Assembly (NCBI GenBank): GCA_021820525.1
Contig: JAKADM010000007.1
Location: 1 to 64,000, forward strand
Length of the DNA: 64,000 nt
Reading direction: 5' to 3'
Source of the DNA: Thermoplasmata archaeon
GTDB taxonomy: Archaea; Thermoplasmatota; Thermoplasmata; Thermoplasmatales; Thermoplasmataceae
Each line of letters starts with the position of its first letter. Within the stretch, counting starts at the first letter, position 1. The translations under genes and the position numbers were made by a program. This document shows positions 38,723-48,686 of this stretch, one piece after another. Under the pieces are notes generated by a model that saw nothing but the letters and a program-made list of their open reading frames with translations, was not told where the DNA came from and made no database searches.

Positions 38723-39361
38723 TTATACGGTCTGGGCAATTGCAATAATTCCTGATGTTATTAATTCAACGGCTATGGATGCAAGCAAAAGTCCCATTAT
38801 CCTTGAAATCACCGTAGTTCCGGTTTTCCCAAGTTTTCTTGATATGCTCGTGGCGAAATAGAGGATCACATAGGAAAGAATCAAAACGAAAATTATTCCA
38901 ACGATAAGTGATATTTTTAATGGTATGGTATCGGCCCTTGAGTTTAAGAGGATCGCCGTTGTTATGGATCCGGGGCCAGCCAGAAGGGGCGTTCCAATGG
39001 GGACAATTCCCACAGCATCCCTTTCAGCATAATCCATGCTCTCTTCCCTGGTGAGCTTTGTATTTGAAGTTTTACCCTGAAGCATGTCGAAGGCAACCTT
39101 AAAAAGTAAGAAACCGCCTGCAATTTTAAAATCGTTTATGCTTATTCCAAGTATCTGGAAGACATATACTCCAACCGCAACAAAACCAAAGAGCATTCCT
39201 CCGGCTACTATTATGCTGCTTCTTATAACCTTCATCCTTTCTGCTACGCTGAAATCCTCTGTAAGATATACAGTGGTGGGAACGGCACCCACAGGGTTTA
39301 TAATGGCAAAAAGTGCCGCAACCACATAGCCGAAAAACTCAAGCGTTACAGTTAGATCCAA
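38723..39361 (-). CDS. MarC family integral membrane protein (second copy)
   Basis: INPVGAVPTTVYL, PIGTPLLAGPGSITTAIL. Confidence 0.88.
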   Translation of the reverse strand: MDLTVTLEFFGYVVAALFAIINPVGAVPTTVYLTEDFSVAERMKVIRSSIIVAGGMLFGFVAVGVYVFQILGISINDFKIAGGFLLFKVAFDMLQGKTSNTKLTREESMDYAERDAVGIVPIGTPLLAGPGSITTAILLNSRADTIPLKISLIVGIIFVLILSYVILYFATSISRKLGKTGTTVISRIMGLLLASIAVELITSGIIAIAQTV

Positions 39362-39474
39362 TTCAATGCGAAATATAAGCGTCCCTATTATTTTTTATGC
39401 ATCCTTGGGGTAAGGGGACGGGTGTTGTTTGCTTGGGAAAAAAAGGATATATACCACGGTAAATTAGAGATGTA

Positions 39475-40302
39475 TTGAACTCTCCAGGCATCGGTCAGAT
39501 AGTTGAAAATAATGTTATTCGAAGAGGTGGAAGCTTCATTTTTAAATATATCTATGGAAACCCAGAAATAAGGGACTGGGAAATTGAGGACAGCATTGTA
39601 ATACCCCTAAATGGAAAATTGAAAATAATTACCCCAAGAACCACAGGTAAATTAAAGGAAAATCATGGGTCCTATCTGAGGCTACCTGAATCGGCCCTCA
39701 GGAAAGCAGTTACGGATATACAGGAGATGGGGTTTTTCATAAAAAACATGAATTTGATAGGAACGGGAAATGATTATATCCGGGGGGCAGCATCTCAGGG
39801 AGATATACTGGGCTTTGAAACATTTTGGAAGGCGCTGAATTCAGGATTCACATTCCAGTATGGTTCTTTTTTCAAAGAAGATATCTATTTTGGTATGGAT
39901 AACTCCTCAAGAATATGGTCAAACAACAGGGATCTCATTACAATAATGGGTGAGAAGATGGCTGAATATATTTCAGAGGCCATATCTGGCCTTGAAAAAT
40001 TTGTAATAAACGATCAGAGAGATGAGAGAATTATAGGAAAAGAGAAAATAATAAGATATTCAGCAGACGATGAATCTTTCAGGGAAATATTGAAGAGAAT
40101 AGGTAGAAACAGAATCAATATGATGAAAAGGGAAAAAAATGGAGATCACATAATTTATTGTAACAGTGTCTCCGGTGAAATATTCATGATTCATTATGGT
40201 AATGGAAACATAACATTGATGCCCATAGGGGAGGTCGGTCTCAACAGCCTTATGGAGTATGTCGAGTTAATAGAGAAGATGGGTGGTGCGTACCTTGGTT
40301 AG
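39475..40302 (+). CDS. Protein of unknown function
   Basis: 275-aa ORF, TTG start, overlaps the next ORF by 20 nt. Confidence 0.65.
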   Translation: MNSPGIGQIVENNVIRRGGSFIFKYIYGNPEIRDWEIEDSIVIPLNGKLKIITPRTTGKLKENHGSYLRLPESALRKAVTDIQEMGFFIKNMNLIGTGNDYIRGAASQGDILGFETFWKALNSGFTFQYGSFFKEDIYFGMDNSSRIWSNNRDLITIMGEKMAEYISEAISGLEKFVINDQRDERIIGKEKIIRYSADDESFREILKRIGRNRINMMKREKNGDHIIYCNSVSGEIFMIHYGNGNITLMPIGEVGLNSLMEYVELIEKMGGAYLG

Positions 40303-40996
40303 TGATCCTGTTCTCATAAGATTCAGGGCGGAGCAGAGTGAGCGCACAAAACTGCACAATCTCATTTCCTTTGCCTTTTCCACATTGCTCATGGATGATT
40401 CCGAAAGGAGAGCAATAAGGAAGTTTGATCTAAATGAAAGGTCATTTTTCATTGAAACAGTGGATTCAAAGGGGAAGAGTTTAGTTTTCAAAGGCTTCAT
40501 AGACCAGCCCGGAATGATGCAATGCCTGAATAATGTAACGGGAGGAAGTGAGGTATATGTATGCTTTGGGAGCCACAGGAACGCCGTATCAGAAAGAACC
40601 GATAGCAAGGTCATATGTCCGGAAAGCAGGTTCAATGATTTTCAGGGAAACTATGAAATTTCACTCTATCCCTTTCCCTATCATTTGAATATGCCGGAAT
40701 ATGAAAAGTATCTCATATTCAAATCCATATTGGGAACTAAAAAGACCCTATCCCGTGAGAAAATCACAGACACGGTATATGGAAAGATAAGGAGAATGTC
40801 CATAGGCATATACGGTGATGAACTGTACAGTGCTGTAATGGAAGATGTGAGGCAGGGAATAGAATGTGGAATCCTTGCAGGAGAAAACAGGGAATATTCC
40901 ATAAGGGCAGATATTCTTACATCCTCCAGATCCTTTCTGAACTTTTATTATAAATATTATGAGAAGCTTTACAAGACTACGCTTTATGATTTTTGA
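40283..40996 (+). CDS. Protein of unknown function
   Basis: 237-aa ORF overlapping preceding gene. Confidence 0.65.
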   Translation: MVRTLVSDPVLIRFRAEQSERTKLHNLISFAFSTLLMDDSERRAIRKFDLNERSFFIETVDSKGKSLVFKGFIDQPGMMQCLNNVTGGSEVYVCFGSHRNAVSERTDSKVICPESRFNDFQGNYEISLYPFPYHLNMPEYEKYLIFKSILGTKKTLSREKITDTVYGKIRRMSIGIYGDELYSAVMEDVRQGIECGILAGENREYSIRADILTSSRSFLNFYYKYYEKLYKTTLYDF

Positions 40997-41000
40997 TCAT

Positions 41001-41903
41001 TCACACAAGCAAAAATCCAACAAGCATCCCAAAAAGTGGGGATATTATCCACATGGCAACCACCTGGAAAAATGGCCTTGAGATCATGGCCTTGGTGTTG
41101 TATGAGAGGCCTGAGCCAAAAACACTTGATGTGAGCGTCTGGGTGTTTGAAAGGGGAAGGGAAAAGAATGTGGCGGCCTCCACAAGGGCAGATGATACAA
41201 GCAAGGAAATGAATGCATTGGCATATCTCATCCCGTATATATCCTGGGAAACTCTCTTTATGACACCGCCGCTCAGGAATATTGCCCCAATAAATATGGA
41301 AAGGATCATGATTCCAAGGGTAAACAGGGTGTCATGGCCCAGGGATGCCAGAAGGCCAAAGGTGTTTGCCCCAAGAGTGAACGCGGTCAGAAATGATATG
41401 ATTACAAGAAGAATTTTATAGATTCTTGCAGCCTTCCATGCATTGTTCACGTTTATGGAAGAGATCTTCCTGTTGAGATAGAAGGAGAAAAATATGGATA
41501 AAATGGGGGCAAGAACCCAGGCAGATATTACAAAATAAACATAGGACAAATCCATGGAGAATCCAGCTCTGAGGGAGATTCCTATGGAAATTCCCACAAT
41601 GGCCATGGTGAGTGAAAGCGGTACCCTGAAAAAGGTTGCAAGGGCAAACAATATGAACGATATGAAAAGAACTACCACAATATAGTAAGGGACATCCGGC
41701 ATGATCCTGAATATGGAATCGGAAAGAAACCTGCCCTCGATTATAAGGCCCAGTGAGAAACCGCCGGCACCAAGCAAAAGACCAAACCATCTGGACACAA
41801 TTCTAGACCCCACAACCGTTCCAACTGCCGCAGAAAGATTGTTGCCAGAAACAATCATGGAGAGAAGGGCAATGAGAAAAATTGAAATATAATATAATAT
41901 CAT
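41001..41903 (-). CDS. pitA: Inorganic phosphate transporter, Pit family
   Basis: SGNNLSAAVGTVVGSRIVSRW, ANTFGLLASLGHD, LPLSNTQTLTSSVFGSG, paired with DUF47 gene. Confidence 0.85.
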   Translation of the reverse strand: MILYYISIFLIALLSMIVSGNNLSAAVGTVVGSRIVSRWFGLLLGAGGFSLGLIIEGRFLSDSIFRIMPDVPYYIVVVLFISFILFALATFFRVPLSLTMAIVGISIGISLRAGFSMDLSYVYFVISAWVLAPILSIFFSFYLNRKISSINVNNAWKAARIYKILLVIISFLTAFTLGANTFGLLASLGHDTLFTLGIMILSIFIGAIFLSGGVIKRVSQDIYGMRYANAFISLLVSSALVEAATFFSLPLSNTQTLTSSVFGSGLSYNTKAMISRPFFQVVAMWIISPLFGMLVGFLLV

Positions 41904-42580
41904 CTTGATACCGACATCATTGTATTCAATATGAGATCAGAAATATCTTCACAGTCGTCAAGAAGATCGTCCAGTGTGTGTACAACGGAATTTATGTGAT
42001 TAAATGTAAGATAGCTTATGCTTTCCGATATTCTGTATAATCTGTCAATTATTCCGTCCTTTATTTCGTCAACGTCCTCCTCCATCTTTTCAATCTCTTT
42101 CCTGATCTGTTTTGCCTCTGCAACATCACTGACCTGGAGCATCCTGTCAACCAACTTAACTGCCTCAATATTTATCTCCAGTATGGCACAGAAGCTTGCA
42201 TAAAAATTGCTGACAGGCTCCATGTGAAATGAGTTTGCAATCAGACTGTCCTTGGTTCTTGACATCTCTCTGGATATCCAGTATGTCCTGTCAATTATGT
42301 CATCAAACTTTTCTATAAGATTGAGAAAATTATCCATCAGTGTGGAACCGATTGCACCTGATGTAACGTTCCTCTTTAATTCAAGGGTAATATCATCCGC
42401 CTTCTTTTCATTTTCACTTACCTTTCTGATCATATCATCCAGAGGGTCCTCAGGCTTCTGAAATATGCTTATGAGAATATTGGAATTTTCAATTGCCAGA
42501 TTCATATAGCTTTGCATGCTCAAAAGGGATTGCCTCTCCCCAATAACCATAATTTTCTTAAGAAAATGGTAATTTACCAT
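41900..42580 (-). CDS. DUF47 / PhoU-like phosphate transport accessory protein
   Basis: All-helical PhoU-like sequence, 4-nt overlap with Pit gene. Confidence 0.85.
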   Translation of the reverse strand: MVNYHFLKKIMVIGERQSLLSMQSYMNLAIENSNILISIFQKPEDPLDDMIRKVSENEKKADDITLELKRNVTSGAIGSTLMDNFLNLIEKFDDIIDRTYWISREMSRTKDSLIANSFHMEPVSNFYASFCAILEINIEAVKLVDRMLQVSDVAEAKQIRKEIEKMEEDVDEIKDGIIDRLYRISESISYLTFNHINSVVHTLDDLLDDCEDISDLILNTMMSVSR

Positions 42581-42638
42581 CAGCAGGAATTTTTATTTAT
42601 TATAAAATCGTATTGCAATTCTAAAAAATATTTCCAGA

Positions 42639-43592
42639 TCATATCATGGAACTGTAAATATTCATGTTTTCCCTGTAATGATGAACCGTTTCTCTCAATC
42701 CATCTTCAAAGGATATTTTGGGTTTCCAGCCAAGGGATTCGGTGGACGACGGGTCCATTGCATATCTCCTGTCATGGCCTGGCCTGTCTTCCACGAACTC
42801 TATTAATTCCTGTTTCAAATTAAGCATTTTGAGGATCATTCCCACAACGTCAATATTCCTCATCTGGTTCCTGGCGCCTATAAGGTATTTTTTTCCGGGA
42901 ATTCCTCTTTCAATAATAAAGTCAACAGCATCATTATGATCCCTTACATGAATCCAGTCCCGGATCTGAAGGCCGTTGCCATACACAGGGATTTTTCTTG
43001 AATTCAGGGCATTCAATACTGTCTTTGGAATGAGCTTTTCCGGATGCTGGTGCGGGCCGTAATTGTTGCTGCAGTTGCTTATGGTTATCCTCATGCCATA
43101 TGTATTCCTGTAAGCCCCTGCAAGAAGATCTGCAGATGCCTTTGTGGCAGAATAGGGATTCATTGGTTCATAGCATCTTTCAGGAGTGAACATATCGGTT
43201 CCATCGGGATCAAGTGATCCATAAACCTCATCGGTGGATATTTGATGAAATCTCATATCATGCCTCCTGGCAAAGTCAAGCAATTTCTGGACACCAACAA
43301 AGTTGCTCATCACAAAGGCCGATGAATCCTTGATTGAATTGTCTACATGGGATTCTGCGGCAAAATTTATTATAAGATCGGCATCATTCAAAATATCCTC
43401 ATACCTGTCCACATTTAATATATCGTCCCTGATAGCCATATATCTTTTTTCAGGAAAGTTTCGCTCATACCATATATTGGATGCGTATGTACCCTTATCC
43501 ATATTTATAATGAAATCATCCGTCTTCTCCAGTCTTCTCTGAATATAGTTGGATCCAATGAATCCTGAGCCCCCTGTAACAATAATTTTCAA
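42639..43592 (-). CDS. rfbB: dTDP-glucose 4,6-dehydratase
   Basis: VTGGSGFIGSNYIQ, NFAAESHVDNSI, STDEVYGSLD, YSATKASADLL. Confidence 0.95.
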   Translation of the reverse strand: MKIIVTGGSGFIGSNYIQRRLEKTDDFIINMDKGTYASNIWYERNFPEKRYMAIRDDILNVDRYEDILNDADLIINFAAESHVDNSIKDSSAFVMSNFVGVQKLLDFARRHDMRFHQISTDEVYGSLDPDGTDMFTPERCYEPMNPYSATKASADLLAGAYRNTYGMRITISNCSNNYGPHQHPEKLIPKTVLNALNSRKIPVYGNGLQIRDWIHVRDHNDAVDFIIERGIPGKKYLIGARNQMRNIDVVGMILKMLNLKQELIEFVEDRPGHDRRYAMDPSSTESLGWKPKISFEDGLRETVHHYRENMNIYSSMI

Positions 43593-44185
43593 AACACATC
43601 TCCCCTGGAGACTGCATCACTTAAAAGTGGATAGGATCTGTCCTTTTTGGAAACAATCCTTTCAAGATCGGGCCATTCTATTCCAATCTGGGGATCATCA
43701 TATCTTATGCCTCTTTCCCTTTCCGGATTGTATTCCGATGTTGTCCTGTACAGGACAAAGGAATCTTCCAGGGCACAGAAACCATGGGCAAAGCCTTCAG
43801 GAATCCACAGTGAGGTGGCATTATCTTCAGAGAGAACGATTGAAAAATATTTTCCGAAGCCTTTTGAATCCCTTCTTAAATCAAGGGCAACATCCATTAT
43901 CTTCCCGGAAATTACGGAAACAAGCTTTCCCTGTGCATAGGGATTTAGCTGATAATGCAAGCCTCTTATGACACCTTTCCTCGAAAAGGAAAGATTTTCC
44001 TGTTTAAATGCTCTGTTAATGCCAGCAGGTGTAAAATCACCTTCCTTATATGTTTCGGTGAAGTAACCTCTTTCGTCCTTGAATATCTTTCTCCTGACCA
44101 TAATCAGGCCATCCATATGGCACTTCTCAAAGGTAAACGGCATTTTACTCCATTGTTCATGTGTAATTAAATTTTTAAATTTCAC
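43589..44185 (-). CDS. rfbC: dTDP-4-dehydrorhamnose 3,5-epimerase
   Basis: DERGYFTETYKE, KQENLSFSRKGVIRGLHYQL, WIPEGFAHGFCAL. Confidence 0.95.
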   Translation of the reverse strand: MKFKNLITHEQWSKMPFTFEKCHMDGLIMVRRKIFKDERGYFTETYKEGDFTPAGINRAFKQENLSFSRKGVIRGLHYQLNPYAQGKLVSVISGKIMDVALDLRRDSKGFGKYFSIVLSEDNATSLWIPEGFAHGFCALEDSFVLYRTTSEYNPERERGIRYDDPQIGIEWPDLERIVSKKDRSYPLLSDAVSRGDVF

Positions 44186-44984
44186 CTATGTATGTTATAT
44201 TTGATTCTGCGGAATGGAAATCCCATAGAATGATTTTCTTCGCTTTTTCTATGCAAAGGGAGGAATCACGAGGCCTTCTGGCTCTTCCGCCTGAAATTTC
44301 CGTGCTTCTTTTAACAAGATTCTGATCAAGATTGAAATGTTTGGCAATTTTAATTGCAAACTCATACCTTGAAATCCTTTCTCCTGAAACATTTATGAGG
44401 CCATTGAAATGCATATTATTGAGTTCCACAGAGGCCCGGGCAAGATTTCTTGCACTTATGGGTGAATAGAAAGATTCAATTGCCCTTATTTCTCTGCCTT
44501 CCTTCAAATTTCTGTAAACAAATAGGGGAAAGTTCATCTTATTGCCGAATACGCCAGAAGTTCTGATTATGATTGAATTGGGAACTGGCAATATGGCAAA
44601 ATCCCCAAGAAGCTTGGATTTTCCATAATAATTTATTGGATCAGGAATATCATCTTCTGAATAATTTCCTCTTCCCCCATCAAAAACATAATCTGTGGAA
44701 AAGTGAATTAACCTTGAGGAGAATCTGCTTGCATACCTTGCCATGGCCACAGGGGAGAGGGCATTGATTTTTAAGGCATCCATCCTCTCGGTTTCGCATT
44801 TATCTACATCCGTCATTGCACCGCAGTTAAAAATCTGATCAGGCTTCTCCCTGAGAAGATAGGAGTATACTTCTTCAGGATCTCTGAGATCAAGTTCATC
44901 TTTGGCTGGTGTGAGTGCATCAGGAATCAAGCTTTTTATCTCCCTTCCAAGCTGCCCACCTGCTCCAGTTATGAGTGTTTTCAT
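44175..44984 (-). CDS. rfbD: dTDP-4-dehydrorhamnose reductase
   Basis: ITGAGGQLGREI, NCGAMTDVDKCE, STDYVFDG, YYGKSKLLGD. Confidence 0.93.
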   Translation of the reverse strand: MKTLITGAGGQLGREIKSLIPDALTPAKDELDLRDPEEVYSYLLREKPDQIFNCGAMTDVDKCETERMDALKINALSPVAMARYASRFSSRLIHFSTDYVFDGGRGNYSEDDIPDPINYYGKSKLLGDFAILPVPNSIIIRTSGVFGNKMNFPLFVYRNLKEGREIRAIESFYSPISARNLARASVELNNMHFNGLINVSGERISRYEFAIKIAKHFNLDQNLVKRSTEISGGRARRPRDSSLCIEKAKKIILWDFHSAESNITYIGEI

Positions 44985-46042
44985 ATGTTCATCTTCGAAT
45001 CTCTTCCGGCTATTATGCTTGTCCTCCTTGTTTTTGAATAACCGGAGTTTATGGTACAGTTCGGGCCTATTATGCTTTCAAATATTATCCTTCCATCGAG
45101 GAAATCCACGGTGCAATGATCCATGAGCACAGAATTTTCAATTTCGGTACCCTTAATCCTGCACCCATCGCCTATGCTTGTATAGGGACCTATGTAGGAA
45201 TTCTCTATGGTCACATCATTCCCTATATAACAGGGACCAAGCACCCGGCTATTTTCATCTATTACGGAGTTCTTTCCAATTTCAACCCTTCCCGAAACGT
45301 TAAGCATGGAAGGGTCGGAATTTCCCTTAATATTTTCAAGGACCAATCTGTTACATTCAAGAAAATCACTCACGGTACCTGTGTCTTTGAACCATCCCCT
45401 TATAATTTTATACCCTATTTTTCCGTTCCTTTCAAGAAGAAGCTGCAGGGCTTCCATTATTTCATATTCACCTCTCCATGATGGCTTGAGCATATCGATG
45501 TATCTGAAAATTGATGGTCTGAGGAAATATACGCCTGAAACTGCAAGGTTGCTCCTGGGCTTCTTTGGTTTTTCCTCAAGTGAAACTATTCTATTGTCCC
45601 TTACTTCACAAACACCAAATTTTTCTGGATTCTTTACATTTACAAGCATTAAATAGGCATCCATTTTATTATTCTCAAAATCATTTCCTGGCTCAGTAAG
45701 ATGATCCTGCATCACATTGTCACCAAGGTATACAACAAAGGAATCTTCACCCACAAAGTTTCTACACAGGCCTATGGCATGGGCAATTCCCAGGGGCCTC
45801 TCCTGATATATGTATTTTATGGAGCAGTTCCATTTACTTCCATCCCCGTAATATTTCTTAACTTCCTCCCCGCCAACAGAGCCTATGACTATGCCTATCT
45901 CCTTAATCCCCGCATCAAGCATGTCCAGCAGGGCATATTCACTCGTTGGTTTTCCGGCAATGGTGAGCAGCTGTTTTACGTCAGAATATGTGATCGGGCG
46001 GAGCCTTGTGCCTGTTCCACCGTGCAGTATTATACCTTTCAT
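44981..46042 (-). CDS. rfbA: Glucose-1-phosphate thymidylyltransferase, long form with left-handed beta-helix C-terminus
   Basis: LHGGTGTRLRPITYSDVKQLLTIAGKP plus hexapeptide repeats. Confidence 0.93.
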   Translation of the reverse strand: MKGIILHGGTGTRLRPITYSDVKQLLTIAGKPTSEYALLDMLDAGIKEIGIVIGSVGGEEVKKYYGDGSKWNCSIKYIYQERPLGIAHAIGLCRNFVGEDSFVVYLGDNVMQDHLTEPGNDFENNKMDAYLMLVNVKNPEKFGVCEVRDNRIVSLEEKPKKPRSNLAVSGVYFLRPSIFRYIDMLKPSWRGEYEIMEALQLLLERNGKIGYKIIRGWFKDTGTVSDFLECNRLVLENIKGNSDPSMLNVSGRVEIGKNSVIDENSRVLGPCYIGNDVTIENSYIGPYTSIGDGCRIKGTEIENSVLMDHCTVDFLDGRIIFESIIGPNCTINSGYSKTRRTSIIAGRDSKMNI

Positions 46043-46095
46043 CCTATTTGCATGATCCCTTAATATATTAAATATTCAGTATGGAATGATCTGTT

Positions 46096-46431
46096 TCAAT
46101 TGCCTGAAACAAGAGTAAACAAATCCTTCAGGCTTTCCTTTAATTTTAAACCCTCCTCTGTGAGAAAGTATGTTATGTGGTTATCATATGTGGCCCTCTC
46201 CACAATACCCATTCTCTCCATTTCCCTGAGCCTTAAAGATATGGCCCTTGCACTTGCATCAGGAATGCCCTTTCTTATCTGATTAAATGTGGCCATCTCC
46301 CTGCTTCCTGAAAGCATTCCCATAATGAGGATTGTATATTTCTTCCCAAGCATGGAAAATATGGGAAGGGAAGAATCAACGCATATGAGGCTCTCACCAT
46401 ATCTTATCATGCAGGCCTTTTCCTCATCCAT
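46096..46431 (-). CDS. HxlR-family HTH transcriptional regulator
   Basis: LGKKYTILIMGMLSGSREMATFNQIRKGIPDASARAISLRLREMERMGIVER. Confidence 0.9.
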   Translation of the reverse strand: MDEEKACMIRYGESLICVDSSLPIFSMLGKKYTILIMGMLSGSREMATFNQIRKGIPDASARAISLRLREMERMGIVERATYDNHITYFLTEEGLKLKESLKDLFTLVSGN

Positions 46432-46515
46432 AAATCATGATCCATTCCAGAATATATAGAACTATCCGCCTTAAATAAAAGCAATAAAAAAGCTTATGAT
46501 GTATCCATCCCATGT

Positions 46516-47058
46516 GTGATTGAATTGAAGTTAGAAACGTTCTTTTCAGACGTGGTTAAGGGTGAAATGTACAGGGACATAAAGATGTGCATTGAAAACA
46601 ATTCTCCCGTTATGGCTGTAATTGCCATATTTGCCTACGGAGAAATGGTTGGCGGAATAGGAAGGATTCTGGAAGGGGAGGACGAAAGAATCGTTTTCGG
46701 CTCGGGTCAGTCAAATAAGAACTTTGCATCATTTATCAAATGGGCAGGCAAACCCTACAGGGATCTGGACCCAAGGGAAACATACAGAATTATAAGGGGC
46801 GGATTATTCCACAGATATTTCATAAGAAATCCTGCTGTCATAGAGATAAACCCTGAAGATCCATCTGCCATAATGGAATATGGAATGAAGAGGGGAATAT
46901 GGCTTGAAAGGGACAGGGTCGTCATTAACGTGAACCAGCTATTTAAGGATATGAAAAAAACTGTTAACAGAATGAAGATAAAAATGAAAAAGGAAAATAT
47001 GGGAAATTTTGAAATTGCCCAGAATCTCGGAATGGAGTTTTTAATTATTGGCAGGTGA
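46516..47058 (+). CDS. Uncharacterised protein with HEPN-like R-x4-H motif
   Basis: 180-aa ORF; ETYRIIRGGLFHRYF motif (R94-GGLF-H99); GTG start. Confidence 0.6.
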   Translation: MIELKLETFFSDVVKGEMYRDIKMCIENNSPVMAVIAIFAYGEMVGGIGRILEGEDERIVFGSGQSNKNFASFIKWAGKPYRDLDPRETYRIIRGGLFHRYFIRNPAVIEINPEDPSAIMEYGMKRGIWLERDRVVINVNQLFKDMKKTVNRMKIKMKKENMGNFEIAQNLGMEFLIIGR

Positions 47059-47721
47059 GTTTGTCCTGTTTGGGTTTGCCTTAAAGAGTTTTGAAAAGTC
47101 CACAAAGCCAAGCCAGAGGAGCACAATCCCCAGAAATTCCGCATAATAAAGGAATGCAGGGAATGCCGCTATGTAAAGTGTTCCTGCAATGCTCACAACT
47201 ATAACTCCAAGGATTATGCTTATAAGTTTCCTGTCCGCTTTCTTCCTGTACGATATGGCAGATATTATTATGAGAAGAGCTGCTGCCGGAAATGTAACTA
47301 TGGATGATGTAATTACAAGACTGAGCGGAAGAAGGCCTGCTACAACTCCAGTTATTATCATATTGGGAATTGGGGTCAGGGCAAGAGATATGGCAAGTAT
47401 TATGTCTGATATTATGGAATAGGCAACATATGATCTGATCAGAGTTGAGTTATTGAAAAGATATACCGATCCCAGTGCAAGCATCTCCACAAGTATGGCC
47501 ACAAGAAACAGGTAGGAATCCATCAATAGGTTATTGTAAATGCTGGCAGAAAATAGTATCTCAAGCAGAACTGATATGGCAAATATCCACAGACCTGTTG
47601 ACCAGAACAGGAAGGGCATTTTTCCTGTTCTCACAAGATTTGTCGTGATAAGTATCGCAAGAAGTATGGTCAGGAGGAAAATTATTATGGTGGATATAAA
47701 AACTATGGGGTAAAACATCAT
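47041..47721 (-). CDS. Integral membrane protein (about 7 TM) coupled to cydB
   Basis: Hydrophobic throughout, 4-nt overlap with cydB-like gene. Confidence 0.75.
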   Translation of the reverse strand: MMFYPIVFISTIIIFLLTILLAILITTNLVRTGKMPFLFWSTGLWIFAISVLLEILFSASIYNNLLMDSYLFLVAILVEMLALGSVYLFNNSTLIRSYVAYSIISDIILAISLALTPIPNMIITGVVAGLLPLSLVITSSIVTFPAAALLIIISAISYRKKADRKLISIILGVIVVSIAGTLYIAAFPAFLYYAEFLGIVLLWLGFVDFSKLFKANPNRTNSPANN

Positions 47722-48686
47722 TCCACCTCATCTGCACCTGCATTAATCCTCTTTTTAGAAGAGTTTACCCACACTCTGAAGAAAACGATTGACATTATGA
47801 GAAGAAGGGTACCTCCTATGAGCGTTGCGTAGAATATCTGTGTCTGCATTGCGGAATCATTCAGGAGTGAATTCACATCTATTGTCTTTGAACCAAGGTT
47901 TGGGTAAACGGAATAAAATAGAAGGAACGCCGCGGCTGCAAGAAATCCCTGGAACGTGATCTTATCTGATATGTATTTTCTAAGCTTTGGAACCATGTTT
48001 ATCACGGGTATGCTGAGTGTCACAAGTCCTGAAAGCATCATTATGTAAAGATTGCTGTAATCGTTTATGGCAATGAATGAAGCCCCTGCAATGATTAAGC
48101 CAATAACTGTGACTGCAAGGGAAAGGATGCTGTTCACATCAAGTTTATAGAATATGGATGAAAGACCGAAAAGAGCAATGGCACTTCCTATGATGAAACC
48201 ATCATCGGGAAGATAGGATACGAAGGATGCAAGGTTAAATGTTCTGGCATTTATATTCAATCCCCTCCCGCTCATGAGGGAAGTGTATATGACGAGAACA
48301 AAGAAACCAAGGATGTATGTGAGTATGGCATAGGTTGAATAGAGGGTTTTCCTGCTTATATTCCACCTGTTTTTGAATATGAACTCCGCAGATATTATGG
48401 AGAGGTTTCTCAGAATGTATATTACGATGAATATGAGTATGTACGAAATATAGGAATAGGCCAGAATCGGAAGGGCATTGGGGATAAGTGCCTCAACATT
48501 CACCACATAGAATACAAAAAATGTACCTGTGATCTCCCAAATCGGTACAAGATAGTAGAACACCTTTCTCCTGCTCTCCTCATACTTGAATATAATTGCC
48601 GAGGCGGCCATAAGTTCGGTCGATATGATTGCAAAGAACATTCCAAATATTATTCCGTTAAGCAAAACTTCAACATTAAACGCCAT
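47718..48686 (-). CDS. cydB: Cytochrome bd oxidase subunit II-like protein
   Basis: Multi-TM, NGIIFGMFFAIISTELMAASAIIFKYEESRRKVFYYLVPIWEITGTFFVFYVV; adjacent to cydA. Confidence 0.75.
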   Translation of the reverse strand: MAFNVEVLLNGIIFGMFFAIISTELMAASAIIFKYEESRRKVFYYLVPIWEITGTFFVFYVVNVEALIPNALPILAYSYISYILIFIVIYILRNLSIISAEFIFKNRWNISRKTLYSTYAILTYILGFFVLVIYTSLMSGRGLNINARTFNLASFVSYLPDDGFIIGSAIALFGLSSIFYKLDVNSILSLAVTVIGLIIAGASFIAINDYSNLYIMMLSGLVTLSIPVINMVPKLRKYISDKITFQGFLAAAAFLLFYSVYPNLGSKTIDVNSLLNDSAMQTQIFYATLIGGTLLLIMSIVFFRVWVNSSKKRINAGADEVE

